From positions 1-29,391 of the IMG/VR virus record IMGVR_UViG_3300033153_002788: a stretch of DNA of 29,391 nucleotides; one strand, given 5' to 3'. The translations under genes and the position numbers were made by a program. Each line of letters opens with the position of its first letter. Positions within the stretch are counted from its first letter, which is position 1. Under the pieces are notes generated by a model. It did not search any database and had not been told where the DNA came from. It saw nothing but the letters and a program-made list of their open reading frames with translations. This DNA is from a virus. Shown piece by piece: positions 7,042 to 14,649 of the stretch.

Positions 7042-7716
7042 TTATTTAATACATATAAGAGCGATAAAATTATGAGATTGCCAGAAAGTTTCTACAGATG
7101 AGAAACCTATATCATAATAATAATTAATAATTTCATCAATATTTTTTAAATTCATCATTGTACGAAGACTCTTTTCTTTTTCAAAGATATCGTCATATGT
7201 GAAATGTTGATTCTTGTATTGGTAATACAGAGATGTTTTTATATCTTGCATACGAGCACAGTTAGAATAAACTTTTTCTGCACTTACAAATCCTGATCCA
7301 GGAATCATACTATTATACAATTCTTGAACCACTTTGTCACGAGTTTTTACATCTAAAAATTGCAATGTAAAAATATTCGTAGCGAAAGATACAATTTCAT
7401 CTTCTGGAAATGTGAAATTTTCTATATCATCCATAAAGAACTCAATATTAAAAGCACTATTATTATTCATATCATCTATAAAATTTTGTTCCTTTTCGAT
7501 ACCAGTATAATCCACTCCAACTAATGAAGACTTATCAGCCATACGTTTAAGTAGTTTTCCTGTTGAACATCCAATATCAATTACTTCTGTATTAGAACGA
7601 ATGAAATAATCACCCAAATTTTCAACGTCAGCGATTAAATCAGAATAACCGCGTATACTCTTACTAATATGATCATCAAAGTTTTTAACCGTGGCAAAAG
7701 AAAAATCATTATTCAT
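7042..7716 (-). CDS. CmoA-like carboxy-SAM synthase
   Basis: 224 residues from ATG 7716 (AGAAGG site just upstream; a longer frame to 7794 has no support). Class I SAM fold with motif I VIDIGCSTG (45-53). Similarity to E. coli CmoA by eye: FDDHISKSIRGYSDLI against FPDMIQRSVPGYSNII, NIFTLQFLD against LNFTLQFLEP, SAEKVYSN against LSEKFSFED, and FWQSHNFIALICIK against LWFQCFNFGSLVALK. CmoA makes carboxy-SAM from SAM and prephenate, normally for tRNA wobble cmo5U. E. coli Arg199, which I recall binding the carboxylate, aligns near K182/R185. It overlaps the upstream cytosine methyltransferase gene by 8 bases and no CmoB is present, so a DNA-modification role is inferred. A plain methyltransferase is the alternative. 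Confidence 0.75.
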   Translation of the reverse strand: MNNDFSFATVKNFDDHISKSIRGYSDLIADVENLGDYFIRSNTEVIDIGCSTGKLLKRMADKSSLVGVDYTGIEKEQNFIDDMNNNSAFNIEFFMDDIENFTFPEDEIVSFATNIFTLQFLDVKTRDKVVQELYNSMIPGSGFVSAEKVYSNCARMQDIKTSLYYQYKNQHFTYDDIFEKEKSLRTMMNLKNIDEIINYYYDIGFSSVETFWQSHNFIALICIK

Positions 7717-8929
7717 TTTGTAATACCTTCTCATATATATTTTTACAAAGGTACTGATACATTGGTGGTGAAACCATTCTACCAATACGCTCATACTTTT
7801 GGTTTGAATTACCTGTTAATTTATAATCTTCTGGTAATCCCATTAAGCGTATAGCTTCTTGTATACTTAATGGTCTTTTAGTATCAGGTAATATAAAGCA
7901 ACCGTTCTGTAATCCCTTCTGAGTTAACGTAGGAGATGGTTTATTATTAGATAATACATAATAATTAAAATATTTTCTTGTATCAAGAACATCACAGAGT
8001 AAGTATGCTTTATCCTTTTCCGTTTTTTGCTTAATAATAATCTTATCAATAATAGGAGAGAATCCTTTAAAATAATTTGTATTGATAAGATTATTCATCC
8101 ATTCTTCTTCCTCATGTTGGTAAACATCTTCTATATCACCAATCACTGATTTTATAGATGTCTCTATGGAGAATGGTTCAGGATAAATGTGAGCAATATT
8201 AAATTGATTGATATGTTTAGCTTCCGCAATATCATCTCTTATCGCTAAAAAAATAACTCGTCTACGGTTTTGAGCTACACCATAATCAGATGAATTCAAT
8301 ATACTATAGGTAACTAAGTATCCAATCTTCTCAAACTCGTTAAGAATTTTATTTAGGTATTTTTTACTTTCACCAGCAGTTAAACCAACAACGTTTTCTG
8401 CGATAATAACTTTAGGTTGTATATCATTAGCTATACGGATAAATTCAAAAAATAAATCTTCTATATTCTCAACAGTTTTACCATCAGAATATTTCTTCGT
8501 TTTATTCCAACCCATCTTTTCATCAACGGTTTGTACTTCACACGAATCGAAATAATCATCACCATCATCAAATAACGAAACAGGTTTATCTTCTTTCTTC
8601 TTATTCTGTACAACAGCACCACATAATGAGAAAGCAGAACATGGAGGACTACCTTCAAGTAGATCTAGTTCACCTTTTTTGATATTAGCTTTATCTAAGA
8701 AATCTTGACCTGTTAGATCTTTAATGTCACCCAAGATAACAGGGGTATCGAAATTATCCCTGTATGTGGATACAGCTTCCTCTACGAACTCATTAGCAAC
8801 TAGAGTATTACCACCTGCTAACTTAATTCCAATAGTAGATCCACCACCACCTGAGAAAGTTGAAATGTGAGTAAATAGTTTTTTATTAGATTGTTCTAGG
8901 ACATCTTCTAAGTAATAAGGTTCGTACAT
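7709..8929 (-). CDS. DNA (cytosine-5) methyltransferase family, copy 2, with GRM motif X
   Basis: 406 residues. C5-MTase motifs in order: I (FSGGGGS, 25-31), IV with the catalytic Cys (GSPPCSAFS, Cys97), VI (AENV, 177-180), VIII (QNRRRVIF, 220-227), IX (RPLSIQEAIRLMGLP, about 352-366) and X (ERIGRMVSPP, 380-389). The usual motif X is GNS or GNA; here it is G-R-M, replacing the conserved Asn that lies near the SAM amino-acid end. It is very similar to the adjacent copy except in the block around residues 250-320, the target-recognition region, so the two probably recognise different sites. The start overlaps the copy 1 stop (TAATG) and the end overlaps the CmoA-like gene. Confidence 0.93.
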   Translation of the reverse strand: MYEPYYLEDVLEQSNKKLFTHISTFSGGGGSTIGIKLAGGNTLVANEFVEEAVSTYRDNFDTPVILGDIKDLTGQDFLDKANIKKGELDLLEGSPPCSAFSLCGAVVQNKKKEDKPVSLFDDGDDYFDSCEVQTVDEKMGWNKTKKYSDGKTVENIEDLFFEFIRIANDIQPKVIIAENVVGLTAGESKKYLNKILNEFEKIGYLVTYSILNSSDYGVAQNRRRVIFLAIRDDIAEAKHINQFNIAHIYPEPFSIETSIKSVIGDIEDVYQHEEEEWMNNLINTNYFKGFSPIIDKIIIKQKTEKDKAYLLCDVLDTRKYFNYYVLSNNKPSPTLTQKGLQNGCFILPDTKRPLSIQEAIRLMGLPEDYKLTGNSNQKYERIGRMVSPPMYQYLCKNIYEKVLQNE

Positions 8930-10149
8930 TATTTTAATATTGTCTCATAAATGTTTTTACATAATTGTTCATATATAGGAGGGGTTACCATTCTACCAAG
9001 ACGCTCGAATTTTTGATTTGGAGTACCTGTTAGTTTATAGTCTTCTGGCAATCCCATCAAACGTACAGCTTCTTGAATGCTTAATGGACGTTTACCACTA
9101 GGATGAATAAAGTTAGCAGATTGTAATCCAACTTGAGTTAACGTTGGAGCGTGTTTACTCATAGATAAAACATAATAACTAAAGTATTTATTACCACCAG
9201 GAATTACAGAAGAGAATTTATGAAAGTTATCATCAGTCTTTTGTATTTCTACTATATCACTAATAAAGGTTACTGTGTTTTGATACGTCTTACGACCCAT
9301 CAAATGCTTCATCCATCTTTGTTCGCCATGTTTCCATACTTCACCGTATTGCATTGTACCAATTACATCTCGTAATGTCAAAGGTTTTGAAATTTGATCA
9401 GGGTAAATATGAGCAAGATTAAATTGGTTAATATGTTTAGCTTCCGCAATATCATTACGTATAGCAAGAAAAATAACACGCTTACGAGATTGAGCTACAC
9501 CATAATCAAGTGAGTTAACAACTTTATATGTAACAATATATCCTATATTATCAAACTCATTGAGAATTTTATTTAGGTATTTTTTACTTTCACCAATAGT
9601 TAAGCCAGCTACGTTCTCAGCTATAATAACTTTAGGTTGAATATCGTTAGCTACACGAATAAATTCGAAGAATAGATCTTCTATATTTTCTACTTGTTTA
9701 CCATCAGAATAAGTTTTGGTTTTATTCCAACCCATCTTTTCTTCAATACTTTTAGATTCTACTTCTACAAAATATTCTTCTGTGTCATCAAACAGAGATA
9801 CAGGTTTAGTGTCATCTTTATTATAAGTTACACTACCACATACAGAGAACGCAGAACATGGTGGACTACCTTCAAGTAAATCGAGTTCACCTTTCTTAAT
9901 GCCAGCTTTATCTAAGAAATCTTGACCTGTTAGATCTTTAATGTCACCCAATATAACATTGGAGTTATTAAAGTTATCTTTATAAGTCCTTACAGCTTCT
10001 TCAACAAATTCATTAACTAATAGGGTATCACCGCCTGCTAGTTTAACACCAACAGAAGATCCACCACCACCAGTAAATGTTGAGATATGTGTAAAAAGTT
10101 TTTTATTAGATTGTTCTAGAACGTCTTTTAAATAATATTTTCGATACAT
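8929..10149 (-). CDS. DNA (cytosine-5) methyltransferase family, copy 1, with GRM motif X
   Basis: 406 residues from ATG 10149, chosen because it aligns with the start of copy 2 (MYRKYYLKDVLEQSNKK against MYEPYYLEDVLEQSNKK); a TTG 15 bases upstream is less likely. Motifs: I (FTGGGGS, 25-31), IV (GSPPCSAFS, Cys98), VI (AENV), VIII (QSRKRVIF, 220-227), IX (RPLSIQEAVRLMGLP) and X (ERLGRMVTPP, Arg386 in place of the usual Asn). Transfers a one-carbon group, or on the hypothesis below a carboxymethyl group, to cytosine C5 in DNA. No restriction endonuclease is adjacent, so the role would be protection of phage DNA. Starts 2 bases before the GroES-like stop. Confidence 0.93.
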   Translation of the reverse strand: MYRKYYLKDVLEQSNKKLFTHISTFTGGGGSSVGVKLAGGDTLLVNEFVEEAVRTYKDNFNNSNVILGDIKDLTGQDFLDKAGIKKGELDLLEGSPPCSAFSVCGSVTYNKDDTKPVSLFDDTEEYFVEVESKSIEEKMGWNKTKTYSDGKQVENIEDLFFEFIRVANDIQPKVIIAENVAGLTIGESKKYLNKILNEFDNIGYIVTYKVVNSLDYGVAQSRKRVIFLAIRNDIAEAKHINQFNLAHIYPDQISKPLTLRDVIGTMQYGEVWKHGEQRWMKHLMGRKTYQNTVTFISDIVEIQKTDDNFHKFSSVIPGGNKYFSYYVLSMSKHAPTLTQVGLQSANFIHPSGKRPLSIQEAVRLMGLPEDYKLTGTPNQKFERLGRMVTPPIYEQLCKNIYETILK

Positions 10150-10150
10150 A

Positions 10151-10429
10151 TTACTCGTCAACAAAACCCATTAACGCTTTTTCACCGATCATACGGTAAG
10201 TCTTACCATCAAGTACAAATGGAGTAGAAGCATTATACATAAATACAACCTTCATACCATTTTCAACACCTGTTTCCATTGCTACGCAAGAAGAAAGAAC
10301 AGTACCAACAGCAGGGTATTTCTTGGATGTATCTTCACCCATATAGATACCACCTTCAGATAATTCAGATGGATCTTGTGTAACTATATCAGTTAGTAGA
10401 ACGAAACCGTTCAACATTTTCATTGCCAT
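10151..10429 (-). CDS. GroES/gp31-like co-chaperonin
   Basis: 92 residues, close to GroES (97) and shorter than T4 gp31 (111). Beta-barrel pattern of the family: MLNGFVLLTDIV at the start, a mobile-loop-like segment with GGIYM (about 26-30), GTVLSSC, NGMKVVFMYNASTPFVLDGKTYRMI and a terminal LMGFVDE. It would cap the host GroEL ring and, by analogy with T4 gp31, allow folding of the major capsid protein. Assignment rests on fold-like pattern and length, not on strong identity. The upstream 66-residue gene stops 3 bases before it. Confidence 0.75.
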   Translation of the reverse strand: MAMKMLNGFVLLTDIVTQDPSELSEGGIYMGEDTSKKYPAVGTVLSSCVAMETGVENGMKVVFMYNASTPFVLDGKTYRMIGEKALMGFVDE

Positions 10430-10432
10430 TAT

Positions 10433-10633
10433 TTATTTTTCCTTATCAATATAATATTCGTGTGTTATAAAGCCAACATTATTTAGACCAATGAATTCAT
10501 ACTCATCAATCATTTCTTGAGTGACTGATATAGCATTACCATCTTTAATCCATTTAATATCTTTTAATTTAGCTTCATTGATTTTATTTAGTTCTTCGAG
10601 AATTTCAAGAACACGGTTAATATTTACTTCCAT
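10433..10633 (-). CDS. Hypothetical small protein
   Basis: 66 residues, acidic, helical first half (VLEILEELNKINEAKLKD) and a beta-like second half ending HEYYIDKEK. No family recognised. An AAGG site lies 9-10 bases before the ATG. A sigma70-like promoter overlaps its start region (10637-10665). Function unknown. Confidence 0.6.
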   Translation of the reverse strand: MEVNINRVLEILEELNKINEAKLKDIKWIKDGNAISVTQEMIDEYEFIGLNNVGFITHEYYIDKEK

Positions 10634-10636
10634 AAT

Positions 10637-10665
10637 AATATACCTTTTTATAAGTGATTTGTCAA
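10637..10665 (-). promoter_or_regulatory. Sigma70-like promoter motif
   Basis: Minus strand TTGACA (10665-10660), 17-base spacer, TATATT (10642-10637), in the gap after thyX. The match is strong but the -10 box ends 3 bases before the ATG at 10633, so the transcript would begin in or at that codon. It may instead serve the GroES-like gene and the methyltransferases downstream. Confidence 0.4.
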
Positions 10666-10669
10666 GAGA

Positions 10670-11596
10670 TTATAATAATTGTCTAGCTTGTATAAATCCT
10701 TTAAAGTTACCACTCCACAATTCATCAGTTCTAACATCTAAATGTGTTGTACCTTCATCCCAATCCACACAACCCATAGTTATAGACATAGGTGTTGCTT
10801 GATGTTCTAATGGAGATAAATGAATAGGATCATTTTCTGCTAATATATGACCTTTACCATCATCATATGGACGTACCGCTAACATGTTATAAAGTTCTAA
10901 ATCTTTTTCAATAGAAGGTTCAGATTTATCATGATTCAAATATGATACACGAGCACAACGAGCAGCAGAACATTTTAAAGCTTCCTCATCATTAGAAAAA
11001 TCTCCGTGGAATATATACGGTAAATGCCATTGACCAGCTTCCAACAATTCTGGTTCACTATCTTCCATACACTTACGCATAATAACAGCTAACTCACGAA
11101 TCTCAGGTTGAGCATCTTTATGATCGCGCAAAGCAAACCAATTATCATATTCTGTAGCGGTTACCACTGTATTCATGAATTGAAAAGGTTCGAGTAAACG
11201 ATTAGATACTTGTTTATGAATATTCTCATCAGCAAGATTTTTTGCATGTTCTGAAGCATCCATAGCTGCGAGTCCCCATTCATAAGAAGGAGTCCACTCC
11301 CCAGCATGGTCAATTTCAATATCCCAATCTCGTGAAGCTTGCATTCCTGATTGATTCAATCCATACGCGATAGGATGAGCAGGTTGCTCTTTAATCTGTT
11401 TAAGGAATGTTTTTACAGGTATTGCGCGTGAGCTTGATGCATTACGCGAAAACATACGATGTGTCATTAACTCACTATGAATAAATCTAGGATACTTCAA
11501 TTCAAAAGTGGTAATCCTATTACCTTCTTTATTTATACTGTCAGCTACAATTCTAGCGCGAATGCTTGCGCGACCATTTACTTCAACTTTATACAT
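10670..11596 (-). CDS. thyX: Flavin-dependent thymidylate synthase ThyX
   Basis: 308 residues. Makes dTMP from dUMP with FAD/NADPH and methylene-tetrahydrofolate, independently of ThyA. The signature RHRxxSxNxxSxR appears as THRMFSRNASSSR (45-57). Further family features are the substrate-contact region around NIHKQVSNRLLEPF (about 145-160) and a C-terminal EHQATPM segment. Length is at the long end for ThyX. It supplies dTMP for phage replication together with the nucleotidase at 24397. Starts from ATG 11596, 14 bases after the hydrolase gene. Confidence 0.95.
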   Translation of the reverse strand: MYKVEVNGRASIRARIVADSINKEGNRITTFELKYPRFIHSELMTHRMFSRNASSSRAIPVKTFLKQIKEQPAHPIAYGLNQSGMQASRDWDIEIDHAGEWTPSYEWGLAAMDASEHAKNLADENIHKQVSNRLLEPFQFMNTVVTATEYDNWFALRDHKDAQPEIRELAVIMRKCMEDSEPELLEAGQWHLPYIFHGDFSNDEEALKCSAARCARVSYLNHDKSEPSIEKDLELYNMLAVRPYDDGKGHILAENDPIHLSPLEHQATPMSITMGCVDWDEGTTHLDVRTDELWSGNFKGFIQARQLL

Positions 11597-11610
11597 AATA
11601 ATATTTCCTG

Positions 11611-12189
11611 TTAATAATGTTTATAAAAAATATGGGTATCAATTTGTGTTAGTTTAATTAAGTTCTTATTCCAACTTGGATTAACATAATCAGCATGATA
11701 AAATAATGCTCCGTTAGATAAGTCCTTTTCACCTGTATAGTACTCATGTAATGTATCTTTTGCAATTAAAACAGCTCTTGCGTATGCTACTTTATCGTAT
11801 GTTTTGTTTTTACTATATCTAATAGTCCAGCTAAATTGTTTACGTTGATAAACAACTTTACAAACTGTGTTCGGCCAATTATCATGTTTTAATCTATTTA
11901 CAGTAACCCACGCAACCATATGTTGTCCGAAGGTGCTTTCATTACGCGCTTCAAAATAAATATTTCGAGCCAAACAAGTTACATCCCTCCAATCATACAT
12001 TGCATCAGGGAATGCATCTACTAAATCTTTATATGTAATGCGAGTTAGATTAGATTTTTCTTTCTTAATTACTTGAATTTGTTTTGTATGTATTACTGAG
12101 TTTTCAATAGGAATTAAAAATGTCATTGACATTGTGAATAATAAAAACGCAGTTAACGCTAGAGCAACAATACCTTTTTCTTTTTTCAA
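11611..12189 (-). CDS. Cell wall hydrolase, SleB/Hydrolase_2 family, with N-terminal membrane anchor
   Basis: 192 residues from a TTG start at 12189 preceded by an AAAGGA site. Residues 7-27 form a hydrophobic segment (GIVALALTAFLLFTMSMTFL), a signal anchor or signal-arrest-release type. The catalytic domain (about 70-185) has the SleB pattern: CLARNIYFEARNES with the likely catalytic Glu80, MVAWVTVNRL, VCKVVYQRKQFSW and ALFYHADYVNPSW. It would cleave peptidoglycan from the periplasmic side, so it is a plausible endolysin. No holin or spanin is adjacent. A role in entry or cell-wall remodelling cannot be excluded. Confidence 0.82.
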   Translation of the reverse strand: MKKEKGIVALALTAFLLFTMSMTFLIPIENSVIHTKQIQVIKKEKSNLTRITYKDLVDAFPDAMYDWRDVTCLARNIYFEARNESTFGQHMVAWVTVNRLKHDNWPNTVCKVVYQRKQFSWTIRYSKNKTYDKVAYARAVLIAKDTLHEYYTGEKDLSNGALFYHADYVNPSWNKNLIKLTQIDTHIFYKHY

Positions 12190-12218
12190 AATCTTATTCC
12201 TTTCTTATTAGGTATTAT

Positions 12219-12977
12219 TTATCGTTTCTTAGTGGGATACTTTTTGAAACTCATCTTATCAAAACCTTTTTGATTTCTCATATCAAGGTCTGAGATAGTC
12301 ACAGTATCCTTTTCTGTACAACCTAATACACCAAAATAATACATATCAATCTCTTGATATGCGGAATAAGTATCAAATACTTTATGGAAATTATATTCTA
12401 TCAATGGAATGTTAATATAAAAATTAAAGAATCCTGACATTGGAGCATAATTTGAGACTCTAAAATTATTCTTCTCATGTTTTAACGCAAAGATAGGTGT
12501 CTTTAATTCAAAAAATAAGTCTTCAAATACATCTGTTCCAGACCATTTATTTAGATAACGAGAAATATAATCGTCTGTATCATCCCATCTTCTCCAACCA
12601 TAAATACTTTTACGTTTCTTATAGTAATATTCGCTAAACTTTTTATCTTTAATTACTTCATCAATGAATTTTCTATATTGTTCAATAGTATAGAATGTAT
12701 CAGTTTTATAGTCTAGCCATTTAGGTTTAGTATATCTTACATGTAACGCAGGATACATTTTACCACAAAAACCAATCATAATAGTTTCTAATTCAAATGG
12801 TCTAGTTTGATTTGGTGTTGCCTTCCAAAAATCTTGCATCTTATCATTTACAGAAGATGGTAATTCATGAACCTCTAATCGTTTTTCTGATTCCATTCTT
12901 ACAAAAACATTAGGATCATCAGAGACGTGCTTTTGCACACTATCATAATAATCCCTTTGTTTAGATATAATTCTCAT
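12219..12977 (-). CDS. Conserved hypothetical protein
   Basis: 252 residues, aromatic-rich and soluble. The N-terminus MRIISKQRDYYDSVQKH and C-terminus DMRNQKGFDKMSFKKYPTKK match the pattern of an uncharacterised protein I recall in many large phages and plasmids (start MKIISKxxDYYD, end with F..MSF...P). It includes ETIMIGFCGKMYPALH (about 64-79). Function is unknown. The start overlaps the preceding gene's stop by one base. Confidence 0.75.
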   Translation of the reverse strand: MRIISKQRDYYDSVQKHVSDDPNVFVRMESEKRLEVHELPSSVNDKMQDFWKATPNQTRPFELETIMIGFCGKMYPALHVRYTKPKWLDYKTDTFYTIEQYRKFIDEVIKDKKFSEYYYKKRKSIYGWRRWDDTDDYISRYLNKWSGTDVFEDLFFELKTPIFALKHEKNNFRVSNYAPMSGFFNFYINIPLIEYNFHKVFDTYSAYQEIDMYYFGVLGCTEKDTVTISDLDMRNQKGFDKMSFKKYPTKKR

Positions 12978-13348
12978 TATAATTTACTTACTTCATCACA
13001 CCATTGACATTGACACACTTCACCATGACCATCATAATAAGCACCAGATTTATCACAGCAAGGACAATTAGCAGCGTTTAATAAATCTTTAGCTTCATCT
13101 AATTTTGATTTCTCTTTATACATCTCAATAATAACTTCGTTAGTACGTTCCGACATTTTTCTTCTAATTTCTTGAATGGTGTCACGCTTGAAATCAATCA
13201 TAGGCCATTCATTATCTTGTAGCTCACCATCATCAGTATATGGATGTTTACTATAACTAAGACATACCATTCTACGAAGAATTAATACCTCTTCTTCAAG
13301 AGCTTCATTAGTTCGTAAACGTTTAGCAACTTTATCACGATAAGACAT
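12977..13348 (-). CDS. Hypothetical protein with C-terminal zinc-finger-like Cys cluster
   Basis: 123 residues from ATG 13348 (GGA upstream; the longer frame to 13393 runs through the neighbouring gene). A helical N-terminus (RDKVAKRLRTNEALEEEV), a charged middle, then CPCCDKSGAYYDGHGEV followed by CQCQWC: five to six Cys in two knuckles, typical of a DnaJ-like or rubredoxin-type zinc site. Likely a small regulatory or nucleic-acid-binding protein. Overlaps the Phd-like gene by 14 bases. Confidence 0.7.
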   Translation of the reverse strand: MSYRDKVAKRLRTNEALEEEVLILRRMVCLSYSKHPYTDDGELQDNEWPMIDFKRDTIQEIRRKMSERTNEVIIEMYKEKSKLDEAKDLLNAANCPCCDKSGAYYDGHGEVCQCQWCDEVSKL

Positions 13349-13502
13349 TTTGATTAATTCCATCATATTTTTCTGGCGACATGAAAACACCAAAGTCTAA
13401 TTTATTTCTCGTAATATGAATAACGCTATTTGGATTCTTTTCAACATAACGTATCCATTTCTTCATCTCACGAGTAAATCTACTGAGAGGAATTTTATCC
13501 AC
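13335..13502 (-). CDS. Phd/YefM-like antitoxin homologue
   Basis: 55 residues from GTG 13502, which overlaps the HAD gene stop by 8 bases; the longer open frame upstream only shadows that gene. The pattern is IPLSRFTREMKKWIRYVEKN, then VIHITRNKLDFGVFMSPEKY, which fits the Phd/YefM fold (S-x-F/A-R...VEK...I-x-I-T-R...V-x-M-S-x-E-x-Y). Family members bind DNA as dimers and neutralise Doc/RelE-type toxins. No toxin gene is next to it, so it may neutralise a host toxin or act as a repressor. It is short for the family (usually 75-90), lacking most of the toxin-binding C-terminus. Confidence 0.55.
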   Translation of the reverse strand: MDKIPLSRFTREMKKWIRYVEKNPNSVIHITRNKLDFGVFMSPEKYDGINQNVLS

Positions 13503-13899
13503 GAGTTTTATACTGTTTACGATTAGTATTGATAACATGTATAAATAAAGTATCAATTTCATTGAATGTTTCTTTATACACACTAGAATCATCATAGATG
13601 ATATCAATTTTTTCACGTACACAAATTTCAGATTTCACAGGATTCCAAATATCAGCATCGACAAAAGGTAACCCACTAGACCAATCAATATCTACACCAC
13701 GATCTTGCAACTCACCTGTTACAGAGAGATAGTGATTAAAAGGTAAATCATGAGTTTCAATAAATTCCTTCATCTGTTCATCAAGTAATTGACCAGAAAT
13801 AATATATACTTCATGACCATTTTGGTGATGAGTTTTTAATAAATCTCTAAAATATTTAAAACTATCTAATACACCATGTACATCAAATGCAACTCTCAT
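13495..13899 (-). CDS. HAD-like phosphatase family protein
   Basis: 134 residues from ATG 13899, preceded by AGGAG; upstream frame residues are not supported. N-terminal motif I MRVAFDVHGVLDS has nucleophile Asp6 but His in place of the second Asp of the usual DxD. Motif II is YIISGQ (about 37-42) and a late acidic pair DIIYDDSS (about 103-110) is present. A small magnesium-dependent phosphatase is expected, but the DxH variation makes activity uncertain. Substrate unknown. Coupled to the downstream Phd-like gene. Confidence 0.65.
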   Translation of the reverse strand: MRVAFDVHGVLDSFKYFRDLLKTHHQNGHEVYIISGQLLDEQMKEFIETHDLPFNHYLSVTGELQDRGVDIDWSSGLPFVDADIWNPVKSEICVREKIDIIYDDSSVYKETFNEIDTLFIHVINTNRKQYKTRG

Positions 13900-13904
13900 A
13901 TTAT

Positions 13905-14084
13905 TTACTCCTGTTCTTCCCATTTAACAAACATTACATAACCAATATGTAATTTACCTTTCTTATCTTTATAATCAACTTTTGTTAATGTCGCATATCT
14001 TGTACCATCAAAGAAAGGTACATTATATGTTTTCACTACTTTATTAGGTAACCTTATAGGTATAGGTATGTATGGATTATTCAT
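13905..14084 (-). CDS. Hypothetical small protein
   Basis: 59 residues: MNNPYIPIPIRLPNKVV, then a beta-rich region (ATLTKVDYKDKKGKLHIGYV) and WEEQE at the end. No family recognised. It begins inside the end of the exonuclease frame (8-base overlap) and ends 5 bases before the HAD start, filling the only gap between them. Confidence 0.6.
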   Translation of the reverse strand: MNNPYIPIPIRLPNKVVKTYNVPFFDGTRYATLTKVDYKDKKGKLHIGYVMFVKWEEQE

Positions 14085-14641
14085 CCCTACTCAATTTATT
14101 TTCCAAATGTGCATAAAACTTAGCGGTATTCATAGCATCAATAAGCGCATCATGTTTACCCCTACCGTCCCATATGAGACCACAACGAGCCATACATTTA
14201 GATAAACCACCACTAGTATTCAATCCATTAGATAGAGCATACGCTTGATATAAATGTTTTACGTTAAAACCAGAACGTCCAAACTCCCATTTATAATCAA
14301 TATCCCCTCTATCGAGTTCCATCCTTATATGCTCAATATCACCCCCACCCCACTGTCTAACGACACGGATAGCGTTATACTCCTTCTGATCAGCAACTAA
14401 TTCACTATATGCTTCTAGTAGAGTACCGCCTGATGCTACCTGCTCATCGGTAATATGGGTAAGTTCTTTAATGAACTTACTCAATGGAACACCAATATTA
14501 ACATATATACGCTGAGATTTCAAGACTTTATATTCACCATTTTCAACAGTAAATACAATCCATCCAAATTGAATCTGGCGTTTGAATATTAGTATATGGT
14601 TGTTCTAGCTCTAAGTCAAGAGCAATTAATGGTTGTCTCAT
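14077..14641 (-). pseudogene. DEDD-type 3'-5' exonuclease (DnaQ-like fold), apparently frameshifted
   Basis: The first 23 codons from ATG 14641 read MRQPLIALDLELEQPYTNIQ followed by TPD, containing the DxE of exonuclease motif I, but the frame stops at 14543. The +1 frame, entered after ACG CCA G, continues as IQFGWIVFTVENGEYKV and runs to 14077 with HITDEQV, WGGGDIEHIR, FNVKHLYQAYAL and GKHDALIDAMNTAKF, the downstream motifs of the same family. Neither frame alone carries all catalytic acids. The junction fits loss of one copy of an 8-bp ATTCAATT repeat. Intact, the protein would be about 188-190 residues. Programmed frameshifting or a sequencing error are alternatives. Confidence 0.75.
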
Positions 14642-14649
14642 AATAATTC

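Noticed and set aside
11530-11537. TATAAATA on the minus strand
   Set aside because: It lies inside the N-terminal coding part of thyX (codons DSINKE) and no gene starts just downstream, so it is treated as chance in AT-rich sequence.
12216-12223. GATAAATA boxes (also at 24398-24405, 24961-24968, 25769-25776) as a variant late promoter
   Set aside because: Each is one base from the T4 box, but two overlap good sigma70 promoters or coding ends, and AT-rich sequence gives such matches often. Not called as late promoters, though the one before the SleB-like gene remains plausible.
13538-13548. TATAAATA on the plus strand
   Set aside because: It is within the minus-strand HAD gene and no plus-strand gene follows.
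13335-13622. Full 95-residue open frame on the minus strand
   Set aside because: The upstream 40 codons shadow the HAD gene; only the part from GTG 13502 shows family-like sequence.
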